Origin: Fuerstiella sp.
Lineage (GTDB): Bacteria; Planctomycetota; Planctomycetia; Planctomycetales; Planctomycetaceae
Direction of reading: 5' to 3'
Assembly (NCBI GenBank): GCA_022447185.1
Contig: JAKVAY010000076.1
Location: 1-33,106, forward strand
DNA: 33,106 bases
Position numbers and translations under genes: made by a program. Each line of letters opens with the position of its first letter. Position 1 is the first letter of the stretch. The notes under the pieces were generated by a model. The model was not told where the DNA came from, did no database searches, and saw only the letters and a list, made by a program, of their open reading frames with translations. Below are positions 24,484 through 33,106 of this stretch, piece by piece.

Positions 24484-25860
24484 CTATGTCCGGTCGTTTT
24501 GTGCGATGTAACTGCGGAAGACTTTCCAGGCGATTCCGCCTGTAACGAGGGTGAGAACTGCTCCGCTCAAATGCCAGGCTCCCTGCGATTTTCCGTCCAC
24601 TTGGTGGCTCAATGCCATCACAAGGACTGAAACCAGTGTCGCAACGACATAAACGGAACATGCGATGTCGCCCGCAAGACTGCATGAGTTGAGTTGCTTG
24701 CGGACCCCGGGCAGGAATACGGTCGCGGCGCAGCATGCCGAGGATATTGAAAGTGTCGTTCCAAGATAGATGAACAATCCCAGTAATGAACTTTCCAGCA
24801 GTCCCGTACTCACAAGAAAGTGCTGTATGAGAATGAGTCCGGCTGCAATCCCCGTCTGCAGGCCAATGGCCAGGCGAGGTCCGCTGCGATCTATGGAGAA
24901 GACAGTGGGGAAGACATTATCAGAAGCCATTTGTGAATAAACTCTGGGACCAGTCATGATCATTCCGGAGATTGAAGACAACAGACCCAGTGAGACGGCG
25001 ATGCGAATCAGTCGTTCCAGATTGGGTCCTCCAATGGCATTTGCTGCAATCGCTGCCACCGGTTCCTGTCCGACGATTGCTGATGTTGGTGTCGCAGTGA
25101 CAAAGACAAGATTCAGCAGGACGTACAAAACAGTCACGGCTGCAGTTCCCAGTAACAACGCTCTGGGAACCATGCGTGCAGCTTCTCGCGATTCACCTGC
25201 TACATAAATTGCGGCATTGAATCCCGCGTAGCTGAGTGATATCCAAACCAGAGAATTGGCAATTGCCGTCGCCGACTGGCGTATTGTCGTGGGTGAATTC
25301 TCTACCGCAGAAAAATGCCAGTCATGAATGCCGATTCTGGAGGCGGCGATCCCAAGAAACGTAGTAAGTGCCACTATCTTGACTGCCACAACCACATTTT
25401 GAGTAATCTTACCGAATCCAGGTTTCAGGCCGTGAATCAGACCAAACAGAATGACAACTGTCACAGCCAAAGCGTCCTCGGGCATTCCGACCGGCCTCAA
25501 CGTGTCCGGCATTGCGTATTGCTCAAATGCTACCGCCGCGGTGGCGATCGCGCCGCTAAAGCCAGCCGTTAGCGAAATCCAGCCGGCAAGAAACCCAGCC
25601 AATGGATGCAAGGTACGACTGAGATAGAGATATTCACCGCCGGACTGCGGCATCAGTGATGCCAGACGTCCGTAGGCCGTTGCGCCACACAGGGCGATAA
25701 TGCCGCCGAGGACCCAGCAAAGTATCACTCCAGCGGGGGAAGCGACTGCCCCCAGGGTATACCCCGACGTGGTAAAGATACCGACCCCAATCATACTGGC
25801 CACAACCAGCAGAGTGAGCGACACCACGTCGAATCGTGCATGAGTGTTTCGCTCAGTCAT
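24484..25860 (-). CDS. APC-family amino acid permease
   Basis: A 458-residue amino acid-polyamine-organocation transporter with about 12 membrane segments. TM1 contains the substrate-binding loop S-M-I-G-V-G-I-F, and TM3-4 have the GGEYLYLSRTLHP pattern of the LAT/AAE-type subgroup. Substrate is not predictable. The start at 25860 is chosen because AGGA (25867-25870) lies 6 bases upstream; an ATG five codons earlier would overlap that site. It converges on the acyltransferase gene with 31 bases between stops and lies 259 bases downstream of the SMP-30 gene on the same strand, in a gap with no visible features. Confidence 0.92.
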   Translation of the reverse strand: MTERNTHARFDVVSLTLLVVASMIGVGIFTTSGYTLGAVASPAGVILCWVLGGIIALCGATAYGRLASLMPQSGGEYLYLSRTLHPLAGFLAGWISLTAGFSGAIATAAVAFEQYAMPDTLRPVGMPEDALAVTVVILFGLIHGLKPGFGKITQNVVVAVKIVALTTFLGIAASRIGIHDWHFSAVENSPTTIRQSATAIANSLVWISLSYAGFNAAIYVAGESREAARMVPRALLLGTAAVTVLYVLLNLVFVTATPTSAIVGQEPVAAIAANAIGGPNLERLIRIAVSLGLLSSISGMIMTGPRVYSQMASDNVFPTVFSIDRSGPRLAIGLQTGIAAGLILIQHFLVSTGLLESSLLGLFIYLGTTLSISSACCAATVFLPGVRKQLNSCSLAGDIACSVYVVATLVSVLVMALSHQVDGKSQGAWHLSGAVLTLVTGGIAWKVFRSYIAQNDRT

Positions 25861-26119
25861 CGAAATTCCTGCCATGAATTGACTGATTCAGATGTGGTTG
25901 GTTGTGTCGCGCAGTTTCCGGGTGCGGCGTTGTCTGTCTGATCAAGTCATGGATTGTTGATTCGATAGTCAACAGGAAATGACGAGACATCAGCGAGGCA
26001 ATGTCAGAATCACAATACACTTACGTGTGCTTTGCGGGTTGCACAACTACCCGAATTAAATGCCGCAGGATGCGGTGAGAAGATATCAGTCCATGATTCA
26101 CTGAGACGTGTCGAGGATA

Positions 26120-27160
26120 CTACGCATTTGGCCGATAATCTGCCTTACCAGGAATCTCTGTCCGGAGACTCACCAGACGTGACCCGCAGGCGACGTAAAG
26201 CGTCTTCAGATCATTTCCGCCAAAAGTACAGTTTGTGACGGTGTCTTCCGGTGTCTCCCGAAAGGCAAGCAGTTCACCGGTCGGCGAGATAACGTGAATT
26301 CCTGGCTTTGTATCAAGTGTTTCACTCGTGTTTCGCGTGTTATGGAGCCCGGCGGCGACATAGAGATTTCCTTCGGCATCGATACACATCCCGTCACCAC
26401 TGCGTCCGGGATAAAAATCAATCAACACACGCCCGTTTGTTACCGTGCCGTCTGCGTTGAGATCATAGACGCGAATATCACGATGATGATTGGCATCCGG
26501 ATGAGCTTCGATCAGGTACAGCTGCTGGTTGTCCGGTGACGTGACAATGCCGTTTGGCATATGAACGTCCGGCCACGCCAGGATTTGATCGATAGAACCA
26601 TCGTTATCGATGCGGTAAACAGCTTTAACATTTTCATCTTCAGGGTCCCTGACTGCTGACCGTGATGTGAAATAGATGCGACCTTTGTCATCCATGCAAA
26701 GATCATTGGGTTTAGCCAGCCGCTTTCCGCCAAAGCTGCTGGCGAGCACTTCAATCTCTCCGGTTGCTGCGTTCGTCCGCGTGACATGTCCAGCCTCCCC
26801 TTCACATGCCAGTAAACTTCCGTCGGGCGCAAAATAGAGGCCGTTTGACCCGTGCGAGTCAGATCGAAAGACAGACAGTTCCCTGTTGTGCGGGGCCCAC
26901 TTCAGAATCCGACTGGCAGGCACGTTCGTGAAAAATACGTTACCCGCTCGGTCCACAGCAGGCCCCTCGGTGAAGACCACGTCGTTCCGGATCTGTGCCA
27001 GCAGCTGGACTTCGCCGAGATAGCGGTCCGATTGCAGTTCTCTGTAGTCGGTCGGTGTCCCCTCAGCAATCCATGAGAACCGTGCAAAAGCGGCCGCCGC
27101 CGCAGTTGTTCCAAGAAAGCGGCGCCGGGAATTTTGGTGATCGGATGCGTATTCGTACAT
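26120..27160 (-). CDS. Tat-exported SMP-30/gluconolactonase-like protein
   Basis: A 346-residue protein of the SMP-30/gluconolactonase/LRE-like family, six-bladed calcium-dependent propellers that often hydrolyse sugar lactones. A twin-arginine signal SRRRFLGTTAAAAAF (residues 12-26) predicts export of the folded protein. Family patterns include EGPAVDRAGNVFFTN, F-A-P-D-G-S-L-L-A-C-E, K-P-N-D-L-C-M-D, MPNGIVTSPDNQQLY and a late D-G-M-C-I-D-A-E-G-N-L-Y, which supply the metal-binding Glu, Asn and Asp. The ligand positions thus look intact. It is divergent from the large cytochrome gene; a shared role in sugar oxidation is possible but inferred. Confidence 0.9.
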   Translation of the reverse strand: MYEYASDHQNSRRRFLGTTAAAAAFARFSWIAEGTPTDYRELQSDRYLGEVQLLAQIRNDVVFTEGPAVDRAGNVFFTNVPASRILKWAPHNRELSVFRSDSHGSNGLYFAPDGSLLACEGEAGHVTRTNAATGEIEVLASSFGGKRLAKPNDLCMDDKGRIYFTSRSAVRDPEDENVKAVYRIDNDGSIDQILAWPDVHMPNGIVTSPDNQQLYLIEAHPDANHHRDIRVYDLNADGTVTNGRVLIDFYPGRSGDGMCIDAEGNLYVAAGLHNTRNTSETLDTKPGIHVISPTGELLAFRETPEDTVTNCTFGGNDLKTLYVACGSRLVSLRTEIPGKADYRPNA

Positions 27161-27545
27161 GGCAGGAATGTTTTTGAAAAGGAAAAAGTTGCGACGAACG
27201 GTAGTTCGATTGTCTTGTGCACACCTGCAAAGTCAATTGCACGTGCGTCAAAGAAGGTGCGATTTACGTCGTTGCCCGTCACGTTTTCGACATGTCGGGC
27301 GACAGGCTGTCCCGTTTCACATTGCTGAGTGATTGCTGCACAGGTAACACTGAAACAGGCATCACGATCGAATCATTTGACCAGACTTCCGAAGGCTTGA
27401 TGTAAACAGTACTGAATTTTCTTATCCTGTCGATTGTCGATTCACGATTCGTGATGACGACCTCGAGGAAGAGTGATCTGTCAGGAGCCCAGACAGGATC
27501 ATTCGCTCATGTTTTTCTGCCGCACAACAATCCGAAAGCCCGACG
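27161..27545. other. Divergent intergenic region before the PVC-type cytochrome gene
   Basis: These 385 bases hold the promoters of two divergent exported-protein genes. A 6-base-arm dyad lies at 27442-27454 (TCACGA T TCGTGA), about 90 bases before the cytochrome ATG, in a position suited to an operator. No convincing -35/-10 pair or gene was found. Confidence 0.4.
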
Positions 27546-30500
27546 ATGCGACGATGGCTCTACGCCGGAATTTTGCTCATGTCTGCTTCTGTGGCGACTT
27601 CCGGAATAACGCAAGCACAGGAGGATTTGCGGATTTCCGAAACCAACGTTGCGACCGGTCCGGACACAGAACAACGGTTCCCACCGCTCATTATTCCCGA
27701 TGGTTTCCAGGCAACGTTGTTCGCCTGTGACCCGCTGATTGAATATCCCTCTGTGATCGCAATCGGCCCGCAGGCCGGATCTCTGTTTGTCGCTCATGAT
27801 TATATGACCGGACTGGGGCTCGAAATTGTTCGACGTGACGAAGTCCGGCTGGTTGAAGACACTGATGCAGACGGTTACGCGGATCGTTCAACTGTATATG
27901 CGGGTGAATTCAATTCGATTCAGGGACTGGCGTTCCACGACGGCAGTGTCTTTGTCATGCACGCGCCTCTCCTGACTCGACTGTGCGATACGGACGGTGA
28001 TGGTATTGCCGACGAACGACGTGACCTGATTCAGGGACTTGGATTGCCACCGGAAGAGAACAACAATCGGTTGCACTGTGCCAACGGCGTTGTCGCAGGG
28101 CACGACGGCTGGCTTTACCTGGCGCTGGGAGATCGTGGCTGTGACGTACAGCGTCCGGAAGGTGATCGCCTGCTGTTCCAGCAGGGCGGAATCCTGCGGT
28201 GTCGCATTGACGGTTCCGACCTGCATGTGTTTTCGACCGGTCTGCGCAACATTTATGATGTTGCACTTGATGAGGAACTCAACGTATTTGTACGCGACAA
28301 TGAGAACGATGGCGGTGACTACATGATTCGTGTCTGTCATTGTTTCTTCGGTTCGGATCATGGTTATCCGTATCATTACCTGGAACGACCGGACGAACCA
28401 ATGCAGCCGCTGGCCGATCTGGGACGCGGGTCTTCCGCCGGCGGCACTGCTTATCTAGAAACGATGTTTCCTGCTGAGTACCGTGACAGTCTGTTTTTCT
28501 GCGAATGGGGTCGCGGAGTTGTGCGATATCACCGAACACGCCAGGCCAGTAGTTTTGAGCTGATGACGGAAACGGACTTTGCCACCGGTGCAAAGGATGA
28601 CCCCTATGGGTTTAAACCAACCGATCTCGTCGTCGACCGGGACGGTTCAATGCTGGTTGCCGACTGGTGTGATGGTCAGCGACCTAAACGAGGCCGTGGA
28701 CGGATCTACCGTATTTCCTTCGCTGACTCCGATGCACATCAGCCTCACACAGGTTCTCGGCCTGACGAGACAGAATCGTCTGTCCTCATTAAACAGCTGG
28801 ATGGCCGCAGTTACCAGCAGCGCATCCGTGCGCAACTTGAACTGCAACGACGTGGCTCCGCAACGATCGCACAAGTCATTTCCGGCCTGCAGGCTGGAGA
28901 ACTCGACGTTTACGGGAGACTTCATGCGATCTGGATCATTGCACAATCATCGAAGGATTCTGCAACGGAGTTCCTGTTCGATCTGGCAACATCAGATTCT
29001 GATCCTCGGGTGCGGGCCCAGGCCGTTCGCGCCATTGGTGACCTGACAGACCCGGTCCTGGTCAACAATCGCATCAATAGCGCACATGGTGATCCCGACA
29101 TCTCACGGCGCGTCGCCGAAATTGCGAATGATGCAGATCCGCGAATCATTCTTGAGGCCCTCCTTGTTATGCGGAGATTGACATGGGCAGCGGCACCTGA
29201 ATGGATGGCTGACCATTTGTCCATCGATGATCCGGCAGTGGCGCATGCCTCACAGCAGACACTCCGAAACTGTTCAAACTGGTCGGCAGTCGTGCGTCTG
29301 CTGGACGACGTGCCTCGTTTCAGGAAAGTTGTCTTACATGCAATTGCCGAACTTCGAATTGGATTTCTGGCAGAACAACTCATCCAGCGTGTGGAACAGG
29401 CAGAGAATCCTGAACATCGCCGCGAGTACGCAGATGCTCTGACACGAATCGTTCGAAAGACGGCGCCCTGGACATACTGGGGGTTCCGGCCAGCCGCGCG
29501 ACCGCCAGCGATAATTGACTGGGAAAGTACCACCGCAATTGAACGGGCTCTCAACGGTGTCCTCGCTGACCCGGACCTGGACGTGCGCAATTTCGTACTC
29601 GGTCGTATGATTCGCGAAGGGATTGAACCTGAAATACGATCTCTTGCCCGATGGCTCAGCGAGGACACCTGCAGCAGACGTGTTAATGAGATTCTCGAGG
29701 TGCTGCGAAACAGAGATTCAGATCTGACGAGTCCGATTCTCCTGGAAGTAATCCAGCGAACGGAGTTAAGTGATTCCAGTCGGTTGGCAGCCTTATCGAT
29801 GCTGGTGGAATTCCCTGCAGACATTTCGAAGGAACTCATTCATCTTATGAAACGACTGGAAGACGGTTCCGTGCTTGCCTCGACAATTCGTGAAACCGGA
29901 ATACGGCCAGACATTGCTGCTGATCACCTGTTGCTGAAAAAACTGGATTCAAAGTCATCGATAATCCGTGCCGAAGCGATTCGAGCGCTTGGGAAACGTG
30001 GATGCAAAGAAGCAGCTTTACACGTGGAGCGACTGATTAACGACGCTGATGAAATTGTCAGACTGGCTGCAGTGGAAGCCATCGGACAGATCGGTGTTGT
30101 TCGAATGAGTGATCTGTTACTGGACTTCGCAGCGGGTGATAATGACAAACTGACATCTGCCAGTCTGAATTCTTTGCGGCAGCTGCGGGACAGTCGCGCG
30201 GTCTCGGCCGCTTCAAACGCATTGGAGCACCATCAAACACAATTTGCCGGCATTGAATATCTGAATGAATTCGGAACACCAGATCGGATCGATTTCGTTG
30301 CAGCAGCGGCAGCTCACAATCCAGCGTCTGACTTTCAGAGCAGGGTCGTACAGACACTTGTTACCTGGCAGAACCGATTCCCGGATTCTCATAACGACGT
30401 ACAGCGTGCAATCGCCACGATCCATGGCCACAGCGGTCAACCACTTGCCTGGAACCTTGCCGGGCCTTTCTCTGAGGGTGCAGCGGAGCGTTTGCTCGTA

Positions 30501-31346
30501 GAACTGAATGATCGCAATCTGACTCAACCAGGAAATACCAGCACCCGGCTGGTCATTGCCGAAGGTTCACCGGCGACAGTGAGTTTGCAAAATTCTTCCC
30601 GAACGGACTCTGTCTGGCTGGCGTGGACGTCGGTCCTCACCGAGAACGCTGAAAAAATCGAAATCATGACATCCGCCAGCGGATATCTGAATCTGTGGCT
30701 GGACGGTCATCAGATTTATATTCGTGAACAGCCAGCCCGATTCCAGCCGGACTCCGATCGTATTTCCACCCGACTCAATCCAGGAACGAGCCGACTGGTT
30801 GCTCGAGTGCAGTCAGGTGAAAACAATCCGGTGCAGTTTCATTTGCGGTTTCGGCGACGCAGTTCCAAAGCGGAGCACGAACAATTGATGTCGTATGCCC
30901 TGGCCAGTGATGGTGACGTGGACCGTGGGCGCGCGATCTTCAGAAATGCTGAGAAGTCTTCCTGCATTCGCTGTCATCGCCTCGGTTCTGAAGGTGGACG
31001 CATCGGACCTGATTTGACGGGTATTGGAAACCGATTCTCACGAGTCCATCTGATCGAATCAATCCTGGAACCCAGCCGTACCGTGGCGCCCAGCTATGCC
31101 ACGGTCATCGTGGTATTAACCAATGGTAAAGTGATGACGGGTATTCCTGTCTCGAAATCAGACAAGGCGCTTGTACTTGGCGACAATCAGGGGAAACTTC
31201 ATCAAATCGCCAGCGTCGATATTCAAGAAATCGTTACTCAAGCGGTGAGTACGATGCCGGAGGGGCTGGAAAAGAAACTGACGAGGCGCGAATTTGTAGA
31301 CTTGCTGGCATTTCTGGAATCAGAAAAATCTGCCCGCAATCACTAA
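27546..31346 (+). CDS. PVC-type heme-binding protein: dehydrogenase-like propeller, HEAT repeats, cytochrome c
   Basis: A 1266-residue secreted multidomain protein. A signal peptide (about 1-25, ending TQAQ) leads into a glucose/sorbosone-dehydrogenase-like propeller (about 40-400) with 'DTDGDGIADERRDLIQGLG', GLRNIYDVALD and DREGSMLVADWCDG-like motifs. HEAT/armadillo repeats follow (about 430-960), with repeated R-A-x-A-V-R-A-I-G. Next is a beta-rich region (about 985-1110) that may bind ligands. Last is a cytochrome c domain with C-I-R-C-H (Cys1140, Cys1143, His1144), GPDLTGIG, SILEPS and MPEGL, whose Met may be the distal ligand. The architecture is characteristic of Planctomycetes and Verrucomicrobia, where it is thought to oxidise sugars or other carbohydrates and pass electrons to heme. 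Substrate unknown. Probably the first gene of a three-gene exported-protein unit. Confidence 0.93.
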   Translation: MRRWLYAGILLMSASVATSGITQAQEDLRISETNVATGPDTEQRFPPLIIPDGFQATLFACDPLIEYPSVIAIGPQAGSLFVAHDYMTGLGLEIVRRDEVRLVEDTDADGYADRSTVYAGEFNSIQGLAFHDGSVFVMHAPLLTRLCDTDGDGIADERRDLIQGLGLPPEENNNRLHCANGVVAGHDGWLYLALGDRGCDVQRPEGDRLLFQQGGILRCRIDGSDLHVFSTGLRNIYDVALDEELNVFVRDNENDGGDYMIRVCHCFFGSDHGYPYHYLERPDEPMQPLADLGRGSSAGGTAYLETMFPAEYRDSLFFCEWGRGVVRYHRTRQASSFELMTETDFATGAKDDPYGFKPTDLVVDRDGSMLVADWCDGQRPKRGRGRIYRISFADSDAHQPHTGSRPDETESSVLIKQLDGRSYQQRIRAQLELQRRGSATIAQVISGLQAGELDVYGRLHAIWIIAQSSKDSATEFLFDLATSDSDPRVRAQAVRAIGDLTDPVLVNNRINSAHGDPDISRRVAEIANDADPRIILEALLVMRRLTWAAAPEWMADHLSIDDPAVAHASQQTLRNCSNWSAVVRLLDDVPRFRKVVLHAIAELRIGFLAEQLIQRVEQAENPEHRREYADALTRIVRKTAPWTYWGFRPAARPPAIIDWESTTAIERALNGVLADPDLDVRNFVLGRMIREGIEPEIRSLARWLSEDTCSRRVNEILEVLRNRDSDLTSPILLEVIQRTELSDSSRLAALSMLVEFPADISKELIHLMKRLEDGSVLASTIRETGIRPDIAADHLLLKKLDSKSSIIRAEAIRALGKRGCKEAALHVERLINDADEIVRLAAVEAIGQIGVVRMSDLLLDFAAGDNDKLTSASLNSLRQLRDSRAVSAASNALEHHQTQFAGIEYLNEFGTPDRIDFVAAAAAHNPASDFQSRVVQTLVTWQNRFPDSHNDVQRAIATIHGHSGQPLAWNLAGPFSEGAAERLLVELNDRNLTQPGNTSTRLVIAEGSPATVSLQNSSRTDSVWLAWTSVLTENAEKIEIMTSASGYLNLWLDGHQIYIREQPARFQPDSDRISTRLNPGTSRLVARVQSGENNPVQFHLRFRRRSSKAEHEQLMSYALASDGDVDRGRAIFRNAEKSSCIRCHRLGSEGGRIGPDLTGIGNRFSRVHLIESILEPSRTVAPSYATVIVVLTNGKVMTGIPVSKSDKALVLGDNQGKLHQIASVDIQEIVTQAVSTMPEGLEKKLTRREFVDLLAFLESEKSARNH

Positions 31347-31352
31347 AGCGGT

Positions 31353-31366
31353 GTCCGGAAACGGAC
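31353..31366 (+). repeat. GAAA-loop hairpin between cytochrome and hydrolase genes
   Basis: A 5-base-pair stem, GTCCG 31353-31357 with CGGAC 31362-31366, closes a GAAA tetraloop, a very stable RNA loop type. It lies 7 bases after the cytochrome stop and 10 bases before the ribosome-binding site of the next gene. No T-tract, so it may stabilise mRNA ends or tune coupling between the two genes. Confidence 0.35.
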
Positions 31367-31388
31367 CCATGATTTCAGGGAGTTGCAA

Positions 31389-32234
31389 GTGATTCGATTG
31401 TTGATCTCTCCGTTGGTGCCTGCTTTGGTGTTCCTGAGTGGGATGTTTTCGGTTGCTGAGGAAGTCCGATCGTCAGAGATTGTGGTTCGCGAGGACATTG
31501 TCTACGGTCGGGTGTACGGGGCGGGATTGTTGGCAGATGTCGCGTATCCTGTCGTCGACGAGCCACTCCCGGCCATTATCTCAGTGCATGGTGGTCGCTG
31601 GTATGGTGGTCACAAGAAAGACGCATCAACCATCGTGGTCAAGCAGTGGGCCAAGTTTGGTTTTTTCGCGATGTCGATTGACTACCGACTTGTCAGGGCG
31701 AGTCCCGCTCCAGCCTGTTATCAGGATCTGCAGTGTGCGATTCGCTACGTCCACGCTCACGCGAATGAACTCAATGTCGATCCGGACCGTGTTTTTCTGA
31801 TGGGTCAGTCCGCAGGCGGGCACATGGTGTCGCTGGCAGCGACACTTGGTGATGGTCCTTTTGAGCGTACCGGGGGCTGGGAAGATGCCAGCAACGACGT
31901 TCGCGCAGTGATCAGTGTTGCTGCCAACTACGAACTCACGACACTGAGTTGGGGAGATATCTGGGAGCCATCAGAGGGCGATGCCGTTGAGGCCAGGATA
32001 CTTGCATCACCGGTCAACCATGTGACCAGGGATATGAAACCACTGTGCATCCTGCATTCTGACAACGACCGTTCCGTTCCCATCGACAACGCATTACTGA
32101 TGGTCGATGCGCTTAAGAAAACCGGAGTTGCTCATACATTCCATCGCTATCCGGACAAAGGACACATGGGAATCACTGACGAAGTGATCGCTCGTGCCCG
32201 TGAGTTCATTTCACAGCAGTCGCAGTCCAGGTAA
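31389..32234 (+). CDS. Exported alpha/beta hydrolase (carboxylesterase-like)
   Basis: A 281-residue alpha/beta hydrolase related to carboxylesterase/BD-FAE-type enzymes. A signal peptide (about 1-23, ending SVA/EE) indicates export. The oxyanion motif is HGG (67-69), the nucleophile elbow GQSAGG has Ser141, and the triad is completed by Asp227 (HSDNDRSVP) and His259 (DKGHMG). All catalytic residues are present, so it is probably an active esterase or deacetylase, perhaps on plant or algal polysaccharide esters. The start is the GTG at 31389, because AGGGAG (31377-31382) lies 6 bases upstream. It follows the cytochrome gene by 42 bases and is likely cotranscribed. Confidence 0.9.
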   Translation: MIRLLISPLVPALVFLSGMFSVAEEVRSSEIVVREDIVYGRVYGAGLLADVAYPVVDEPLPAIISVHGGRWYGGHKKDASTIVVKQWAKFGFFAMSIDYRLVRASPAPACYQDLQCAIRYVHAHANELNVDPDRVFLMGQSAGGHMVSLAATLGDGPFERTGGWEDASNDVRAVISVAANYELTTLSWGDIWEPSEGDAVEARILASPVNHVTRDMKPLCILHSDNDRSVPIDNALLMVDALKKTGVAHTFHRYPDKGHMGITDEVIARAREFISQQSQSR

Positions 32235-32292
32235 TGAAGTAATAGTCAACAGTACGTATATCACGGTCCGCAGTTTGAACGAGAGGGTTGCA

Positions 32293-33106
32293 ATGAGTCT
32301 TTCACGGCGCAGTTTTCTGGCAGGGGTTGCAGGCACTCTGCCGCTGGTACAAACCGCTTACGGCATTGAAAAACGACGACCCCGGATCGCTGCGCTGACC
32401 ACGATATATCACAAGTATTCACATTCACAGCACATTGTTGACCGGTTTCTGGAAGGCTACGGCTGGGAAGGTCGTCACCATCGTCCGCCGATGGACGTTG
32501 TTTCGCTCTACGTGGAGCAGGTGGGGGACAATGACCTCAGTCGTGATCGGGCCCGTTATCATCCAAACATGAAGATCTACCCGACTATTGCTGAGGCTCT
32601 AACGCTGGGTGGCAGCACGCTTGCCGTTGATGGTGTGCTGCTCATTGGTGAACATGGTAAGTATCCGGACAATGAAAAGGGACAGAAGCTCTATCCTCGT
32701 TATGAGTATTTTCAGCAGATTGTTGATGTGTACCGACATAGTGGTCGGACGGCGCCGGTCTTCAACGACAAACATCTGTCGTGGAACTGGGAATGGGCGA
32801 AAGAGATGGTGGACACGTCCCGAGAGATGGACTTCGGATTCATGGCCGGATCATCGCTCCCGGTGGCTCGTCGATTGCCGTCACAGGATCTCCCCATGGG
32901 TGCCGAAGTCGAAGAAGCCATCGGCGTCTGGTCTGCGGGGATTGATGCGGGAGATATCCACGTACTGGAAGCCATGCAGTCAATTGTCGAACGCCGCCGT
33001 GGAGGCGAGACCGGTATCCGGGCCGTTGAGGCTCTGCGGGGCGAGCGGTTTCTGAACGCGCTGCAGTCCGGATCCTGGGAAGGCGGCGGCTGGGACCCCC
33101 GGCTGC
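32293..33106 (+). CDS. Tat-exported protein of unknown function (C-terminus beyond window)
   Basis: An open frame of 271 codons that runs off the right edge without a stop. GAGGG (32283-32287) lies 5 bases before the ATG. The N-terminus has a twin-arginine-type signal (SLSRRSFLAGVAGTL), so it is probably secreted folded. The mature part begins RPRIAALTTIYHKYSHSQHI and includes V-D-G-V-L-L-I-G-E-H-G, PVFNDKHLSWNW and ERRRGGETG. I recall similar sequences as hypothetical proteins in planctomycetes, without a function. The GEHG and NDKH segments, rich in possible metal ligands, may mark an active site. It starts 58 bases after the hydrolase gene, so an exported three-gene unit is likely. Confidence 0.85.
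   Translation, partial: MSLSRRSFLAGVAGTLPLVQTAYGIEKRRPRIAALTTIYHKYSHSQHIVDRFLEGYGWEGRHHRPPMDVVSLYVEQVGDNDLSRDRARYHPNMKIYPTIAEALTLGGSTLAVDGVLLIGEHGKYPDNEKGQKLYPRYEYFQQIVDVYRHSGRTAPVFNDKHLSWNWEWAKEMVDTSREMDFGFMAGSSLPVARRLPSQDLPMGAEVEEAIGVWSAGIDAGDIHVLEAMQSIVERRRGGETGIRAVEALRGERFLNALQSGSWEGGGWDPRL

Noticed and set aside
29227..29839. Long antisense and alternate frames inside the cytochrome gene (for example 28922-29839 minus)
   Set aside because: They overlap a gene with clear domains; the Ser/Arg-rich translation is a typical antisense shadow.

Overview
The window looks like a chromosomal segment of a Planctomycetota bacterium (class Planctomycetia most likely; genus not assignable by eye). 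The main evidence is a very large secreted protein that joins a dehydrogenase-like propeller, HEAT repeats and a C-terminal CxxCH cytochrome (the 'PVC-type' heme protein architecture). Supporting it are a PQQ-type propeller fused to leucine-rich repeats, many Tat- or Sec-exported proteins of unknown role, loosely packed genes with weak Shine-Dalgarno sites, and some GTG starts. I see no tRNA, rRNA, CRISPR array, insertion sequence or prophage.

Layout. 225-4960 (minus): propeller-LRR protein, then hflC and hflK, which overlap. 5338-6342 (plus): a truncated, motif-poor relative of soluble transhydrogenase SthA, convergent with an RluA-type pseudouridine synthase (6410-7372, minus). 7359-7827 (minus): a nucleotidyltransferase pseudogene whose remains are spread over three frames. 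8262-12805 (plus): the conserved core block dnaX - ybaB/ebfC - recR, then rpoN. 12941-15691: mannose-1-phosphate guanylyltransferase and a NupG-like MFS transporter. 15692-16585: a gene-poor stretch of about 0.9 kb. 16586-19682: three tandem paralogues, each an N-terminal receiver domain joined to a C-terminal RsbW/SpoIIAB-type ATPase. 19692-23212 (minus): histone-deacetylase-like amidohydrolase, Asp-box sialidase-like protein and an exported protein with an STN-like domain. 23502-24452 (plus): LpxL-like acyltransferase. 24484-27160 (minus): APC permease and Tat-exported SMP-30 lactonase-like protein. 27546-33106 (plus): PVC-type cytochrome, exported alpha/beta hydrolase, and a Tat-exported protein of unknown function that runs off the window.

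The most interesting part is the receiver-kinase trio. Each member lacks a different key residue group. Copy 1 keeps a complete receiver but has an altered kinase G2 box. Copy 2 keeps every kinase motif but its receiver has lost the phospho-acceptor Asp, the switch Thr and the Lys. Copy 3 keeps the receiver and the glycine boxes but has Ala in place of the N-box Glu. This suggests paralogues that have divided labour and may work together as a phosphorylation-gated partner-switching module; that is inference. Copy 2 also carries two perfect hairpins inside its coding sequence, and the leader of copy 3 is densely structured.

Second in interest is a run of nine A's in dnaX, placed so that slippage by one base gives a stop two codons later, a likely route to a short gamma form beside full-length tau. 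Start sites below were chosen by ribosome-binding site, homology length or signal peptide. Promoters could not be called with confidence.
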